64,000 bases of DNA from the NCBI RefSeq assembly GCF_002954715.1, contig NZ_MSCP01000004.1, forward strand, positions 1 to 64,000. Reading direction: 5' to 3'. Positions 26,047 to 35,985 of this stretch are shown here, in pieces. Positions within the stretch are counted from its first letter, which is position 1; every line of letters starts with the position of its first letter. Source of the stretch: Aliivibrio sifiae (GTDB lineage: Bacteria > Pseudomonadota > Gammaproteobacteria > Enterobacterales > Vibrionaceae). Below the pieces are notes generated by a model. The model made no database searches, had not been told where the DNA came from, and saw only the letters and a list, made by a program, of their open reading frames with translations. The translations under genes and the position numbers were made by a program.

Positions 26047-28128
26047 ATGACCAACGCAATGCTTTCTGCTATTCCATTAACCTCTCTTTCTGGTGTTGGA
26101 GCCAAAGTAGCAGAAAAGCTCGAAAAAATTGGGTTGGTCACTATTCAAGACTTATTGTTTCATCTTCCTCTTCGTTATGAAGACAGAACTCGCGTTTACC
26201 CAATGGCACGAGTTCATTCTGGTTTATTTGCTGCTGTTCAAGGCAAGGTAATGTCTTGTGATATGCAATTTGGCAAACGAAAAATGCTGTTAGTCAAAAT
26301 CAGTGACGGCAACGGAACTATCACCTTACGGTTTTTTAATTTTAACGCTGGAATGAAAAACAGTTTTAACGAGGGTAAAGTCGTTCATGCCTATGGTGAA
26401 ATTAAACGTGGCGGAAGTGGCTTAGAGATTGTTCATCCAGAATATCAATTCCATACCCCGTCTAAATCTTTAGATATAGAAGCCGCATTAACACCGGTCT
26501 ATCCAACAACTGATGGTCTGCGTCAAAACACTCTGCGTAGTTTGACCGACCAAGCATTAGAATTACTCGACAAAGCCGCCGTTACCGAGCTATTACCTCA
26601 AGGCTTATATAATAACCAAATTACACTAAATCAAGCTCTGCATATTATTCATCGTCCTGACCCTTCAATTAATCTTGATGCATTTGATGAAGGGAAACAC
26701 CCTGCACAACAACGTTTAATTATGGAAGAGTTACTGGCTCAGAATCTTTCAATGCTTTCAGTTCGTAGTAAAGGCCAACAAGAAAGCGCCTTACCACTGG
26801 CAACAGTAACGGACTTAAAACATAAACTATTAGCTCAATTGCCTTTTACGCCAACTGGGGCTCAACAACGTGTTGTGGCCGAGATAGAGCAAGACTTAGC
26901 AAAACCACACCCTATGATGCGTTTAGTTCAAGGTGACGTTGGTTCGGGTAAAACCTTAGTTGCTGCTTTAGCTGCCGTACAAGCACTCGAACATGGTTAC
27001 CAAGTAGTCTTAATGGCACCAACCGAATTATTAGCAGAGCAACACGCAGTCAATTTTGGTAATTGGTTTGAAAGCATGGGTATTCCAGTGGGCTGGTTAG
27101 CAGGAAAGCTAACAGGCAAAGCAAAAGAAAAAGAATTAGATCGCATTGCCAGTGGCGAAGCAAAAATGATAGTGGGTACTCACGCACTTTTTCAACAACA
27201 CGTTGAGTTTCATCACCTTGCTTTAGTGATTATTGATGAACAACATCGCTTTGGGGTTGATCAACGCTTAGAGCTACGAGAGAAAGGTGAGAAAGATGGT
27301 GCTTACCCACATCAATTAATCATGACAGCAACCCCTATTCCGAGAACGTTAGCAATGACGGCGTATGCGGATCTAGAAACCTCCGTAATTGATGAGCTTC
27401 CTCCTGGGCGAACACCAATTCAAACTATCGCACTGCCTGACACAAGACGTGATGAAATCGTCAATAAAGTCAGAAATGCCTGTGTGAATGATGGACGACA
27501 AGCATACTGGGTTTGTACTCTAATCGATGATTCAGAGGTTCTTGAGGCACAAGCGGCTTCAGATACTGCTGACGCATTACGCTTACAACTGCCTGAACTG
27601 AATATTGGTTTAGTTCATGGCCGAATGAAATCAAAAGAAAAACAACAAATCATGCAAGAGTTTAAAGAAGGAAGGCTTCATTTGTTAGTAGCCACTACGG
27701 TTATTGAAGTGGGCGTTGACGTACCAAATTCTAGTTTAATGATCATAGAGAATCCTGAACGTTTAGGTTTAGCACAATTACACCAATTACGTGGTCGAGT
27801 GGGCCGAGGCTCTGTCGCTAGTCACTGTGTTCTTCTTTATCATTCACCGCTATCAAAGACAGCACAAAAGCGTTTAAGTGTACTGCGAGAAAGTAATGAT
27901 GGTTTTGTGATTGCTCAACGAGATTTAGAGATTCGAGGGCCAGGAGAGCTATTAGGAACAAAACAAACTGGATTAGCTGATTTTAAAATTGCAGATTTAG
28001 TACGAGACCAACATTTAATTCCAGAAGTGCAACGTATTGCTCGTCACTTACACGATAATTACCCTAGTAATGCTAAAGCCATTATTTTACGTTGGTTAGG
28101 GGAACGAGATATTTACTCCAATGCGTAA
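26047..28128 (+). CDS. recG: ATP-dependent DNA helicase RecG
   Basis: The 693-aa helicase remodels stalled forks and branches Holliday junctions. The N-terminal wedge/OB domain (about residues 60-160) is followed by Walker A GDVGSGKTLVAALAA, the DEAD-type box IIDEQHRFGVDQR, motif III TATPIPRTLAMT, and the C-terminal ATTVIEVGVDVPNSS and QLHQLRGRVGRG motifs. The length is that of E. coli RecG (693 aa). Confidence 0.97.
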   Translation: MTNAMLSAIPLTSLSGVGAKVAEKLEKIGLVTIQDLLFHLPLRYEDRTRVYPMARVHSGLFAAVQGKVMSCDMQFGKRKMLLVKISDGNGTITLRFFNFNAGMKNSFNEGKVVHAYGEIKRGGSGLEIVHPEYQFHTPSKSLDIEAALTPVYPTTDGLRQNTLRSLTDQALELLDKAAVTELLPQGLYNNQITLNQALHIIHRPDPSINLDAFDEGKHPAQQRLIMEELLAQNLSMLSVRSKGQQESALPLATVTDLKHKLLAQLPFTPTGAQQRVVAEIEQDLAKPHPMMRLVQGDVGSGKTLVAALAAVQALEHGYQVVLMAPTELLAEQHAVNFGNWFESMGIPVGWLAGKLTGKAKEKELDRIASGEAKMIVGTHALFQQHVEFHHLALVIIDEQHRFGVDQRLELREKGEKDGAYPHQLIMTATPIPRTLAMTAYADLETSVIDELPPGRTPIQTIALPDTRRDEIVNKVRNACVNDGRQAYWVCTLIDDSEVLEAQAASDTADALRLQLPELNIGLVHGRMKSKEKQQIMQEFKEGRLHLLVATTVIEVGVDVPNSSLMIIENPERLGLAQLHQLRGRVGRGSVASHCVLLYHSPLSKTAQKRLSVLRESNDGFVIAQRDLEIRGPGELLGTKQTGLADFKIADLVRDQHLIPEVQRIARHLHDNYPSNAKAIILRWLGERDIYSNA

Positions 28129-28154
28129 AAGAGAATTACCTAAACAGCAGATAC

Positions 28155-28184
28155 AAAAAAGGTGAGTAGCTACTCACCTTTTTT
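28155..28184. terminator. Bidirectional terminator recG/nfuA
   Basis: A 30-base perfect palindrome, AAAAAAGGTGAGTAG followed by its complement, between convergent recG and nfuA. Confidence 0.9.
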
Positions 28185-28207
28185 TAATACATTAATTGGT
28201 ACCACTC

Positions 28208-28792
28208 TTAGTAGTAAGAATGCTCACCACGGTCATGCTCAGTTAAGTCTTTAACCGCTGTTAGTTCGCCTTCAAATTGAACAAGTAGTTCTTTTTCAAT
28301 GCCTTCTTTTAAAGTCACATCTACCATAGAACAACCATTACAACCACCACCAAACTGAACAATCGCAATGCCAGCTTCAGTGATTTCCATCAAGCTAACG
28401 TGACCACCGTGACCAGCAAGTTGTGGGTTAACTTGAGTTTGAATTGCGTATTCAACACGCTCAAACAAAGGTGCATCATCATTTACTTTACGCATTTTTG
28501 CGTTTGGTGCTTTCAATGTTAATTGAGAACCCATTTTGTCAGTAACGTAATCGATGTCAGCATCTTCAAGGAAAGGTAGGCTTAACTCATCAACATATGC
28601 TGATAATTTTTCAAATTTCAGTTCAGTGTCATTTGCTTCGATTGCTTCTGGTGGGCAATAAGAAACGCCACACTCTGCGTTTTGCGTACCTGGATTAACC
28701 ACGAATACACGGATGTTTGTCCCTTCTGGCTGTTGCGCTAGAAGTTTTGCAAAATGCTCTTGGGCACTTTCAGTAATATTGATTGAAGACAC
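28208..28792 (-). CDS. nfuA: Iron-sulfur biogenesis protein NfuA
   Basis: The 194-aa carrier delivers 4Fe-4S clusters to apoproteins under stress. It has an N-terminal degenerate A-type domain (residues 1-95) and a C-terminal Nfu domain with Cys151 and Cys154 in [11 protein letters not shown], plus the HDRGEHSYY tail. The start is GTG, judged by comparison with the E. coli N-terminus. An IscR-type site sits directly upstream. E. coli nfuA follows its gntX partner; here no comF-like gene is seen. Confidence 0.95.
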   Translation of the reverse strand: MSSINITESAQEHFAKLLAQQPEGTNIRVFVVNPGTQNAECGVSYCPPEAIEANDTELKFEKLSAYVDELSLPFLEDADIDYVTDKMGSQLTLKAPNAKMRKVNDDAPLFERVEYAIQTQVNPQLAGHGGHVSLMEITEAGIAIVQFGGGCNGCSMVDVTLKEGIEKELLVQFEGELTAVKDLTEHDRGEHSYY

Positions 28793-28797
28793 AAGTA

Positions 28798-28822
28798 ATA
28801 CCCGACTAAATTAGTATGATTA
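28798..28822. promoter_or_regulatory. IscR type-1-like site upstream of nfuA
   Basis: ATACCCGACT AAATT AGT starts at 28798 and matches the left half and spacer of the type-1 IscR consensus (ATASYYGACTRWWWYAGT) exactly; the right end is degenerate. It lies 6 to 30 bases upstream of the nfuA start and next to a possible -10, CATACT. Iron-sulfur control of nfuA would fit its role. Confidence 0.6.
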
Positions 28823-28910
28823 AGGATTGTACTCTGAAAAAGGATTATTTTCGAGTAGCTCCCTCAAATTATAGCAATCTTAATAATCTATTTATCAAGA
28901 TTTGATCAAA

Positions 28911-29726
28911 TCATCTACATGTTAAGATTTTATTCCACGGCAAATTTTCATCACCTAACACAATAAAGTTCGGATTCTCTAATGATTCCCTTTCATTGTA
29001 GGAAAGCGGTTCAAGTTCTGTAGATAATATACGACCACCCGCTTCTTGCACTATACATTGCGTTGCCGCGGTATCCCATTCCCCCGTAGGGCCTAAACGT
29101 AAATAGCAATCTACTGCGCCTTCAGCTACAAGACACGCTTTTAATGCCGCTGAACCTAAAGGCACTAAATCATAATTCCATTCAGGACTCATACAACGCG
29201 TAATATTGTTTATGTCTTGGCGACGACTAATCGCAATTGCGATTGGTTGTTTTTCTTCATGCTTTAAGGTGCTAATACGAATACTTTCATCCATATCTGG
29301 AATCTTCCATGCGCCTTTGCCTTCATAAGCATAATACGTCACACCAGAAACAGGACCGTAAACCACTCCCATAACTGGGCGGTTATTTTCAACCAGAGCA
29401 ATTATTGTTGCAAAATCACCACTGCGAGCGATAAATTCTTGTGTACCATCTAACGGATCAACCAACCAATAACGATCCCATTTTTCTCGCTGCTCTAACG
29501 CAATATCAGCATCTTCTTCTGACAAGATAGGAATATCAGGAGTTAGTTGAGACAATTTTTCCATTATTAATTTATGAGCAGCTAAGTCTGCACTAGTAAC
29601 TGGCGTATCATCCGATTTAGTAAACTCTTCAAAATCGCCTTTCTCATAAATATCAAGAATCAACTGACCTGACGCTCGTGCAATATTGATCACCTCAGGA
29701 AGCAGGTGAGAAAGTGTAGAATCCAT
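28911..29726 (-). CDS. cysQ: 3'(2'),5'-bisphosphate nucleotidase CysQ
   Basis: The 271-aa phosphatase removes the 3'-phosphate from PAP formed in sulfate assimilation. It belongs to the Mg-dependent inositol-monophosphatase superfamily with LSEEDA, DPLDGTQEF and the C-terminal GEWDTAATQCIVQEAGG metal-binding motifs. AAAGGAG 8 bases upstream supports the ATG at 29726. It follows nudE by a few bases, an order shared with E. coli relatives, in one operon. Confidence 0.94.
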   Translation of the reverse strand: MDSTLSHLLPEVINIARASGQLILDIYEKGDFEEFTKSDDTPVTSADLAAHKLIMEKLSQLTPDIPILSEEDADIALEQREKWDRYWLVDPLDGTQEFIARSGDFATIIALVENNRPVMGVVYGPVSGVTYYAYEGKGAWKIPDMDESIRISTLKHEEKQPIAIAISRRQDINNITRCMSPEWNYDLVPLGSAALKACLVAEGAVDCYLRLGPTGEWDTAATQCIVQEAGGRILSTELEPLSYNERESLENPNFIVLGDENLPWNKILTCR

Positions 29727-29731
29727 CAATA

Positions 29732-30283
29732 TCACTCCTTTACTAAAAATTGTTGAGCAAGCAATAGCGCACTAATGCTTCTCGCTTCTGAAAAATCAAG
29801 ATGATGCAATAACTCTGACGCTTGTGTTAAAGGCCAACGAACAATATCTAACGGCTCAGGTTCATCACCCTCAAGCTGTTCAGGATATAAATCTTGAGCG
29901 ACAAATAACGTCATCTTACTTGAGAAATATGACGGTGCTAACACCAACTCTTTTAGTGGTGTTAATGTTTCAGCACCAAAGCCTATTTCTTCTTTCAATT
30001 CTCGATTTGCGGCTTCTAAAGGCGTTTCACCTGGATCAATTAATCCTTTAGGAAAACCTAACTCGTAGCTTTCTGTGCCCACTGCATATTCTCGAACTAA
30101 TAACAGGTCACCTTGCTCGGTCACAGGAACCATCATCACGGCGTGACGTCCACTCGGCTTCATTCTTTCGTAGGTACGTTCAACCCCATTAGAAAAGCGT
30201 AAATCTACCGATTCAATACAAAACAACTTTGACTGTGCTTCAACGCGTTTATCTAAAATTGTCGGCAATTGTTTTTTAGCCAT
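29732..30283 (-). CDS. nudE: ADP compounds hydrolase NudE (Nudix)
   Basis: The 183-aa Nudix hydrolase cleaves ADP-ribose, NADH and diadenosine polyphosphates. The Nudix box is complete: GLIDPGETPLEAANRELKEE followed by IG. It lies 9 bases downstream of gspN on the same strand, so it may receive read-through from the secretion operon. Confidence 0.92.
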   Translation of the reverse strand: MAKKQLPTILDKRVEAQSKLFCIESVDLRFSNGVERTYERMKPSGRHAVMMVPVTEQGDLLLVREYAVGTESYELGFPKGLIDPGETPLEAANRELKEEIGFGAETLTPLKELVLAPSYFSSKMTLFVAQDLYPEQLEGDEPEPLDIVRWPLTQASELLHHLDFSEARSISALLLAQQFLVKE

Positions 30284-30292
30284 TGTATTTCC

Positions 30293-31054
30293 TTACAGAC
30301 GTCCTGAATAAGTTACTTTATATTGCACTTTTGAATCCGGATTGCCTAGCCATTTAAGCTGACTTCTTAAGCTTGAAGGGAAGCTCTCCTCAGGTTTGAA
30401 CCATCCATTCACTTGATAAGAGCGATTTGAATTCAATACCACATTAAACTGACTTGCTACATCTTCTGATGATTGCTTACTGATCAAGGTGACTTTGTTA
30501 TCTACACAAGTCACCTCTGCTATTGCCGTTTTAGGGTCAATATTACCCAGTGGAGAGATAATTTTCCCGCCAGACCAAACCACTTCTCCACTTGCCTGCT
30601 TACACCATGGTTTGCCTTGTTGGAAAAACTTAATACTGATCTCTGCTTGGCCCTGTAAAGAAACAGGCAATGCCATTGGTAATCGATTCATTACATTAGA
30701 GACAGGAAAAGAAACTACCATGTTCTCAGCATAAGCTCCCATTGAAACACTGTAGCCAACAACGCCTTTACCACGTAATTCTAGTTCACTACCGCGCCCA
30801 AAGCGCACAGAAAATACAGCATGTCCTTTTAGAATAGCAAATGGATCAATCTGCCACTGAACTTGACCATAATTAACTCTTTGCCAAGAAAGAGAATCCA
30901 CCTGTCCTTTCCACGGTGTTCCTGATAATCCCGTTAACGATAGACCTCTTACTTTTGGAGCTTGCTCCACTACCCATTGGATAGGAATGTGTAATAAGGC
31001 ACTAAAAGTAAAAAACGTTGAGAATACCGTCGCGATCAATAATTTAAATTTCAT
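30293..31054 (-). CDS. gspN: Type II secretion protein GspN
   Basis: A 253-aa inner-membrane protein with one N-terminal helix and a large periplasmic part; typical GspN features are SLTGLSGTPWKGQVDSLSWQ and GQVQWQIDPFAILKG. GspN is an accessory component found in only some T2SS operons. It overlaps gspM by four bases and is the last gene of the cluster. Confidence 0.9.
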   Translation of the reverse strand: MKFKLLIATVFSTFFTFSALLHIPIQWVVEQAPKVRGLSLTGLSGTPWKGQVDSLSWQRVNYGQVQWQIDPFAILKGHAVFSVRFGRGSELELRGKGVVGYSVSMGAYAENMVVSFPVSNVMNRLPMALPVSLQGQAEISIKFFQQGKPWCKQASGEVVWSGGKIISPLGNIDPKTAIAEVTCVDNKVTLISKQSSEDVASQFNVVLNSNRSYQVNGWFKPEESFPSSLRSQLKWLGNPDSKVQYKVTYSGRL

Positions 31055-31542
31055 GATGCCTCTCGACTTAATTGCAGACGGTTTACTTCCACCACACCTT
31101 CAGTATCGGTTTTATTTAAATCTAAAAACTGAACATTGATACCTTGAGAATCTCGCAAATACGCTAACCAATTAACCAAAGTATTAAACGGAAGTGGTTT
31201 AACCCATACTTGCATTTGCTCACCACGAGGTTGCATACGGATCAATTCAATCTTAAATTGACGAGTACTACTTGGTATAACCTGATTCATTGGGTGAATT
31301 GCAGTTGGAGAGCTTGATGACGCCCCTCCTCTTAATGTCACAATCGTATCGGCTTTCTTTTGTACCCACGTTAATAAGCTTCTCTCACTATTAATTCGGT
31401 TTTGAGCAATTTCAGCACGATCATTTAACGGCTTAATTCCACCCCAATATAATGCAGCAATCACTAACGCTATACTGCCACCACCAACCAAAACTCGTTC
31501 ACGTGGTGAGATACTTTGCCACCAGGTCATTAAGGCTTTCAT
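31051..31542 (-). CDS. gspM: Type II secretion protein GspM
   Basis: The 163-aa bitopic inner-membrane protein starts [16 protein letters not shown], has a helix at about residues 17-36 and a periplasmic ferredoxin-like domain. It stabilises GspL in the inner-membrane platform. Its start overlaps the gspL stop by one base. Confidence 0.92.
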   Translation of the reverse strand: MKALMTWWQSISPRERVLVGGGSIALVIAALYWGGIKPLNDRAEIAQNRINSERSLLTWVQKKADTIVTLRGGASSSSPTAIHPMNQVIPSSTRQFKIELIRMQPRGEQMQVWVKPLPFNTLVNWLAYLRDSQGINVQFLDLNKTDTEGVVEVNRLQLSREAS

Positions 31543-32819
31543 TATTTTCTCCTAATAATAATCGCACCAAACACTTGGCCTTGATTTTTATTTAATTGAC
31601 CTTGTTCAACGTCAAACTTGGTATTTAACTCTGACGTTAATTGCTCAAAATATGGGAAATCTGATGCGCTTGCTTGTAGTCGTAATTCATCACGTTTTCC
31701 ATCAAACTTTAAACTCTGTAACTTCACTTGAGGTACTTTTATTAAATATGGCGTCAACTCCGACATCCACGCTAATAAATCATCTCCACCAGAACCCCCT
31801 TGCAAACGTGATTCTTCATTTTTCATTTGAGATTTCAAATAGCTCATGGTTGGGATCTTACGTTTCCCTGGGAACACATCCCTAAAAATACGTTCGCTTT
31901 CAGCACGTAGTGCAAGACTATGTTGCTCCAATTTTTGTACTTCTGAAACGTGTTGAGCAACAAAGGCCACCATAACCAAGCCAAACGCTAAAATTACTTT
32001 TTGCCAAATTCGCCAGTGCTTTCGCCATGACGATTGAGGACGATATTTACCGCTAAGTAGATTTACTCTCGATGTTAAAGCGCCTTTTGCAAGCAGTTGC
32101 ATAATCAACTCTGGCGTCTCTTGAACATGCTTTGTATTTTCAATTTCAACCGAACAAGGTGAGTAACTATGAAGTGCATAACATGGTGCATCATCAACTT
32201 CATCACTTTCTTCTTGTTCTTCTTTCTCTTCTTGAACAACAATACCATCAGCGGTTTGAACTGCATGTTTAACCAAACCATCTAATAGCATTGGTAGCCA
32301 CTCAGGTTCAGCAATAGCACCTTGATATTCACCATAACGTAATAACCATTGTTGATTCAGCTCAACCATCGCTACGCCATCTTGATGAGAAGGTAATGAC
32401 AAAACATCAGGAATGAATCGTTTAGTCTGAATTCCAGCATCCGTTAGTAGAGCTACCCATCTTTCCATTTTTTGATGTTCAACAACCGCAACCTGCGCTG
32501 TCTTGCTATCTTTTTTCAAAATCACAATATGTAAGTCATCTACATCTTGTGCTAAGTCATCTTCAATAATAAAAGGCAGCATAGAAGGAAACTGTCGAGC
32601 TGCTCCTTCTGGAATAGAGACTTCACGTAATAAAATATCGCTACTTGGTAACAACACCGACACACTGCGTTGAACACTGTATTGAGTTAATGACTCTATG
32701 GTTTCAGAAGAACTTAACTCTCCTGATACAATCACTTCTTTATTTTCTGGTGACCAGACTATCCATTGAATGGGATCTGATGACTGACTATTCAGCCTTA
32801 TTATCAGATGTTCGCTCAT
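31542..32819 (-). CDS. gspL: Type II secretion protein GspL
   Basis: The 425-aa bitopic protein recruits the GspE ATPase to the membrane. The cytoplasmic actin-like domain (residues 1-260) contains [19 protein letters not shown]; a membrane helix is at 273-290 and a periplasmic domain follows. An unusual run of Glu/Asp lies at 196-210, probably a surface loop. The start ATG has GGAGG 6 bases upstream and lies inside gspK (32-base overlap). Confidence 0.93.
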   Translation of the reverse strand: MSEHLIIRLNSQSSDPIQWIVWSPENKEVIVSGELSSSETIESLTQYSVQRSVSVLLPSSDILLREVSIPEGAARQFPSMLPFIIEDDLAQDVDDLHIVILKKDSKTAQVAVVEHQKMERWVALLTDAGIQTKRFIPDVLSLPSHQDGVAMVELNQQWLLRYGEYQGAIAEPEWLPMLLDGLVKHAVQTADGIVVQEEKEEQEESDEVDDAPCYALHSYSPCSVEIENTKHVQETPELIMQLLAKGALTSRVNLLSGKYRPQSSWRKHWRIWQKVILAFGLVMVAFVAQHVSEVQKLEQHSLALRAESERIFRDVFPGKRKIPTMSYLKSQMKNEESRLQGGSGGDDLLAWMSELTPYLIKVPQVKLQSLKFDGKRDELRLQASASDFPYFEQLTSELNTKFDVEQGQLNKNQGQVFGAIIIRRK

Positions 32820-33816
32820 TCATTCCTCCATATTGGCGACGGATAACGTTCACCACTTTTTTATCACTGCTATGCAATAAAGAACGCACACGTACGCGCG
32901 AATCTTCTACTAATACTTGAGCATCTAACTCAAAAAACTGACTATCTACTGATAAATAGGCTTTTGCTTCTTTCTTTGTTTTTTCATCAACTTGGCTGAT
33001 CGCAGATTCTGCTAAAAAGTCATCAACGCTTGCCCATCCATCAAAAGGACGATTTTCTAAGACTTCTTGCGCATCACTATCACTTAAACTCGGTGAGAAT
33101 AACGCCACCAATATTTTTGCTTGTTCTGGTTGTATTGTGTTTACATTCAAATACCAATTCGCACTTGGTATTGCACATACAAAAGGAGACACGGCATTAA
33201 ACACCTCTGCTGTCACCCCATTAATGGCTCGTAGTTCACTAATGTCTCCAATCCAACCATTTGGCGCTAAATACGCAGGTTTAAATGATTGATAAGTGCT
33301 GTCTTCAACTCCTGTTGCGGAACGGACAACATCGTCTTCATCCATGAATTCCCAACTAGAATCAGCAATCACTTCCGCTAAATAATTTTCAACCTCAACC
33401 GACTCTAATAAATTAATCCAAACTTTGACTAAAAATGGACGCTGAGAAGGATCGGTTTGGGGCTCTATATTACTTAGGGCGTTTAAATTGAAACAAGCTT
33501 GCTTATCCCTCACGCTACCTAGCGCTTCACCATAATCAAGCGGATAAGCGGTTTCTTCTGTTGCCCACATTTGACTAAGATTGATGGTGTCGCCATCTTT
33601 GTATGCCTCTTCTATTCCAGCTTTTGCTAACGCTTCAACACCAATAGAGTACCAATAAGCTTGCTGATGATTTATTTGGTTTTCAGCACGGTGAAACTGA
33701 ATAAATAAACGCTCTGACATTTGAGCCGCAATTGTCACCATAATAGCCAACAATAATAAGACGACGATTAATGCGACGCCTTTCTGTTTTCTCTGCGTTT
33801 TAGTGTGTATTGTCAT
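32788..33816 (-). CDS. gspK: Type II secretion minor pseudopilin GspK
   Basis: The 342-aa minor pseudopilin caps the pseudopilus tip with GspI and GspJ. The prepilin site is KG13|[11 protein letters not shown]; as usual for GspK there is no Glu at position +5. The large globular domain contains [13 protein letters not shown] and two helix-hairpin-helix-like segments. Processing by the prepilin peptidase (not encoded in this window) is expected. Confidence 0.93.
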   Translation of the reverse strand: MTIHTKTQRKQKGVALIVVLLLLAIMVTIAAQMSERLFIQFHRAENQINHQQAYWYSIGVEALAKAGIEEAYKDGDTINLSQMWATEETAYPLDYGEALGSVRDKQACFNLNALSNIEPQTDPSQRPFLVKVWINLLESVEVENYLAEVIADSSWEFMDEDDVVRSATGVEDSTYQSFKPAYLAPNGWIGDISELRAINGVTAEVFNAVSPFVCAIPSANWYLNVNTIQPEQAKILVALFSPSLSDSDAQEVLENRPFDGWASVDDFLAESAISQVDEKTKKEAKAYLSVDSQFFELDAQVLVEDSRVRVRSLLHSSDKKVVNVIRRQYGGMNERTSDNKAE

Positions 33817-33854
33817 TACCCACCACTCTTAGTGTCATCATAATTCTGACCACT

Positions 33855-34484
33855 TTAATCCAGTTTATAGCCAGAGGTAAGATAAATTCGTTCGACGTCT
33901 CCATAATCTTTAAATGTCACAATCACTTTAATGGCTTTTGGTAATTGATCTTTTATTTCCCATTTCTTCTGCCATTTCTTGCCATCATAAAATTCAAATT
34001 TCAGTTCATCAATGCCATCAATTAATGGCGTTACTACTGGTTTCTGACCTACCGGAGTATCAGGGTAGCGCCACCATAGTCGTTCAAGTTTATTCTCAAC
34101 AACTCGATAACCCACCTTAGTAATTTCACCACGAGGGAAAGCCTGTTGAGGGTTTTTCCACCCTAAACGCACAAATAAAATGCCTTGAGATTCTGAATCC
34201 AATAAATACTCACCGGCCAAAAGTAATTTCCCGTCGGCCTTTTCCCCATTAATTCTGAATTGGCGAGCAACTATTTGTCGAAAATCATTATCTAAAAAAA
34301 CCAAGCTTCGTTGTAAGGCTTTAATTCGATTGCTTTTTTCCAATGATTGTTCATTACTACGCTGAACTTGATTTACCACTTGGTAGGCTGAAAAGCTTAA
34401 CGTGGCAAACACAGAGATTGCTACCATCACTTCAATAAGGGTAAAACCGCGCGACTTTTTACACGTTGAATTACGGCGCAACAT
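33855..34484 (-). CDS. gspJ: Type II secretion minor pseudopilin GspJ
   Basis: The 209-aa minor pseudopilin has the prepilin site SRG13|FTLIEVMVAISVF with Glu at +5, a hydrophobic N-terminal helix and a C-terminal domain with GWKNPQQAFPRGEITKVGY. The ATG lies within gspI (14-base overlap), so the two are coupled. Confidence 0.94.
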   Translation of the reverse strand: MLRRNSTCKKSRGFTLIEVMVAISVFATLSFSAYQVVNQVQRSNEQSLEKSNRIKALQRSLVFLDNDFRQIVARQFRINGEKADGKLLLAGEYLLDSESQGILFVRLGWKNPQQAFPRGEITKVGYRVVENKLERLWWRYPDTPVGQKPVVTPLIDGIDELKFEFYDGKKWQKKWEIKDQLPKAIKVIVTFKDYGDVERIYLTSGYKLD

Positions 34485-34851
34485 AGGTTCTTACCGTTAA
34501 TAATGATGATTTTTGATCTTTGGTTGTTGCAACAGACACATCGACCGACTTTAAAATATCAGAGGTCGTCTTTACTGGGGCAATAGTCCAATACCATGTT
34601 TGACCTGCCAATTCTGTTTCCCCTTTTTTTACCGAGGTTGGCGGTTTATCTAGCATCATTAATGCCATTTGATTATCAACCACCATAGAGGCGAATGTTT
34701 TTTCTTCTAAATAACTTAACGTATTAATATGTTGAGTCACAGAACGAAGTACACTCAATGCCGCCGTAGCAAAGATAGCTAGAGCAACTAAAACCTCAAG
34801 AAGAGTCATGCCTTTATTTAATACTCGACGATTTGATGAAAAGTTACTCAT
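34471..34851 (-). CDS. gspI: Type II secretion minor pseudopilin GspI
   Basis: The 126-aa minor pseudopilin starts the tip complex. The prepilin site is NKG14|MTLLEVLVALAIF. The start ATG at 34851 is preceded by GAAGAG and overlaps gspH by 8 bases; a TTG one codon upstream is less likely. The C-terminus has the WYWTIAPV strand common to GspI. Confidence 0.94.
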   Translation of the reverse strand: MSNFSSNRRVLNKGMTLLEVLVALAIFATAALSVLRSVTQHINTLSYLEEKTFASMVVDNQMALMMLDKPPTSVKKGETELAGQTWYWTIAPVKTTSDILKSVDVSVATTKDQKSSLLTVRTYVAP

Positions 34852-35437
34852 CAATCTCTTCTCCAGGCTTAATTAAGGTGACCAATCCCGATTCATCTAC
34901 GTTAATTGTCCATGTTTTATCATCTAAATTACCGCGCTCATTACTCGGTAAAAAACGAACAATAAATGAGGTCATTTCTCCACTTGATAACACCATCACT
35001 TGAGGAGGTTTCGGTTTTTTCTTTTCTTCAACATCCGCGAACATTTCTTCATCAAACAAAGAACCCGGTTCAAATAAACGATCATCATCAGCCCATGCAG
35101 AGCCTCCAAGTTCCATTTCAAATCGAGTATCGTCTTCCATCTTCACTTCGGTAAAAAAGCGGCTTTTCTCAAGAGGCTGCCAGCCATCTACTGTTAGGGT
35201 CATAAAGCGATATTCTTGTCGCTCTTGATTAAAATAGATGCCGTAATCCATCCCGTTGAGTAAAGCATCTTCATTAAGAAGTTGCACTAATTGATAAAAA
35301 CGTGAGGCTTGCTCTTCAAGTTGGTCTTCACTACTTTCAGGTAAACTCATGATAACCGCCATCGAACTTACCGACAGCAGCACCAATACCAACATAATTT
35401 CGATTAGGGTAAACCCAACCTCACGTTTTATTTTCAT
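34844..35437 (-). CDS. gspH: Type II secretion minor pseudopilin GspH
   Basis: A 197-aa minor pseudopilin with prepilin site EVG8|FTLIEIMLVLVLL. The globular domain contains LNEDALLNGMDYGIYF and an acidic loop (about residues 115-145). Two adjacent ATGs are possible; the second, at 35437, has better spacing from AAGAG. Confidence 0.92.
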   Translation of the reverse strand: MKIKREVGFTLIEIMLVLVLLSVSSMAVIMSLPESSEDQLEEQASRFYQLVQLLNEDALLNGMDYGIYFNQERQEYRFMTLTVDGWQPLEKSRFFTEVKMEDDTRFEMELGGSAWADDDRLFEPGSLFDEEMFADVEEKKKPKPPQVMVLSSGEMTSFIVRFLPSNERGNLDDKTWTINVDESGLVTLIKPGEEIDE

Positions 35438-35469
35438 CATTGCTCTTATCTAACTATAAAGCTTATGAC

Positions 35470-35922
35470 TTATTGAAAGTCTTGCATGTTCCAGTTGCCA
35501 ATATCTGCATTTGCACCTTCTCCGCCTTCTTGACCATCAGCCCCTAGAGAGAAGATATCAATTGTGCCATTATCGCCTGGGCTTAAGTACTGGTATTCAT
35601 TGCCCCATGGATCATTGGGTAGACGACGAATGTAGCCGTCAGCACGGTAATTACGAGGCTCCGGTGTTGCTGATGGTTTAGATACTAACGCTTCTAACCC
35701 TTGATCTGTTGATGGGTACACGCTGTTATCTAGCTTGTACATATCTAATGAGTTTTCTAGTGCCACGATATCAGTGATCGCTTTTTGTTGATCGGCCTTC
35801 TCTTTGTTACCCAGTAAGTTTGGAACAACTAAGCTCGCTAACACACCAAGAATAACGATAACAACCATGACTTCTAAAAGAGTAAAGCCGCCTTGTTTAC
35901 GTTGAGCTGAATTGACTTGCAT
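35470..35922 (-). CDS. gspG: Type II secretion major pseudopilin GspG
   Basis: The 150-aa major pseudopilin forms the piston filament. The prepilin site is QGG12|FTLLEVMVVIVIL; the GspG-specific STDQGLEALVSKP, DPWGNEYQYLSPG calcium loop and DIFSLGADGQEGG follow. The 63-base gap to gspF and 29-base gap to gspH are among the longest within the operon. Confidence 0.96.
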   Translation of the reverse strand: MQVNSAQRKQGGFTLLEVMVVIVILGVLASLVVPNLLGNKEKADQQKAITDIVALENSLDMYKLDNSVYPSTDQGLEALVSKPSATPEPRNYRADGYIRRLPNDPWGNEYQYLSPGDNGTIDIFSLGADGQEGGEGANADIGNWNMQDFQ

Positions 35923-35985
35923 GGAATAACTCCTAACGTTAAAAATTCATATATAAATAAAAAGAAAAATAGATAGCAGTGAATG

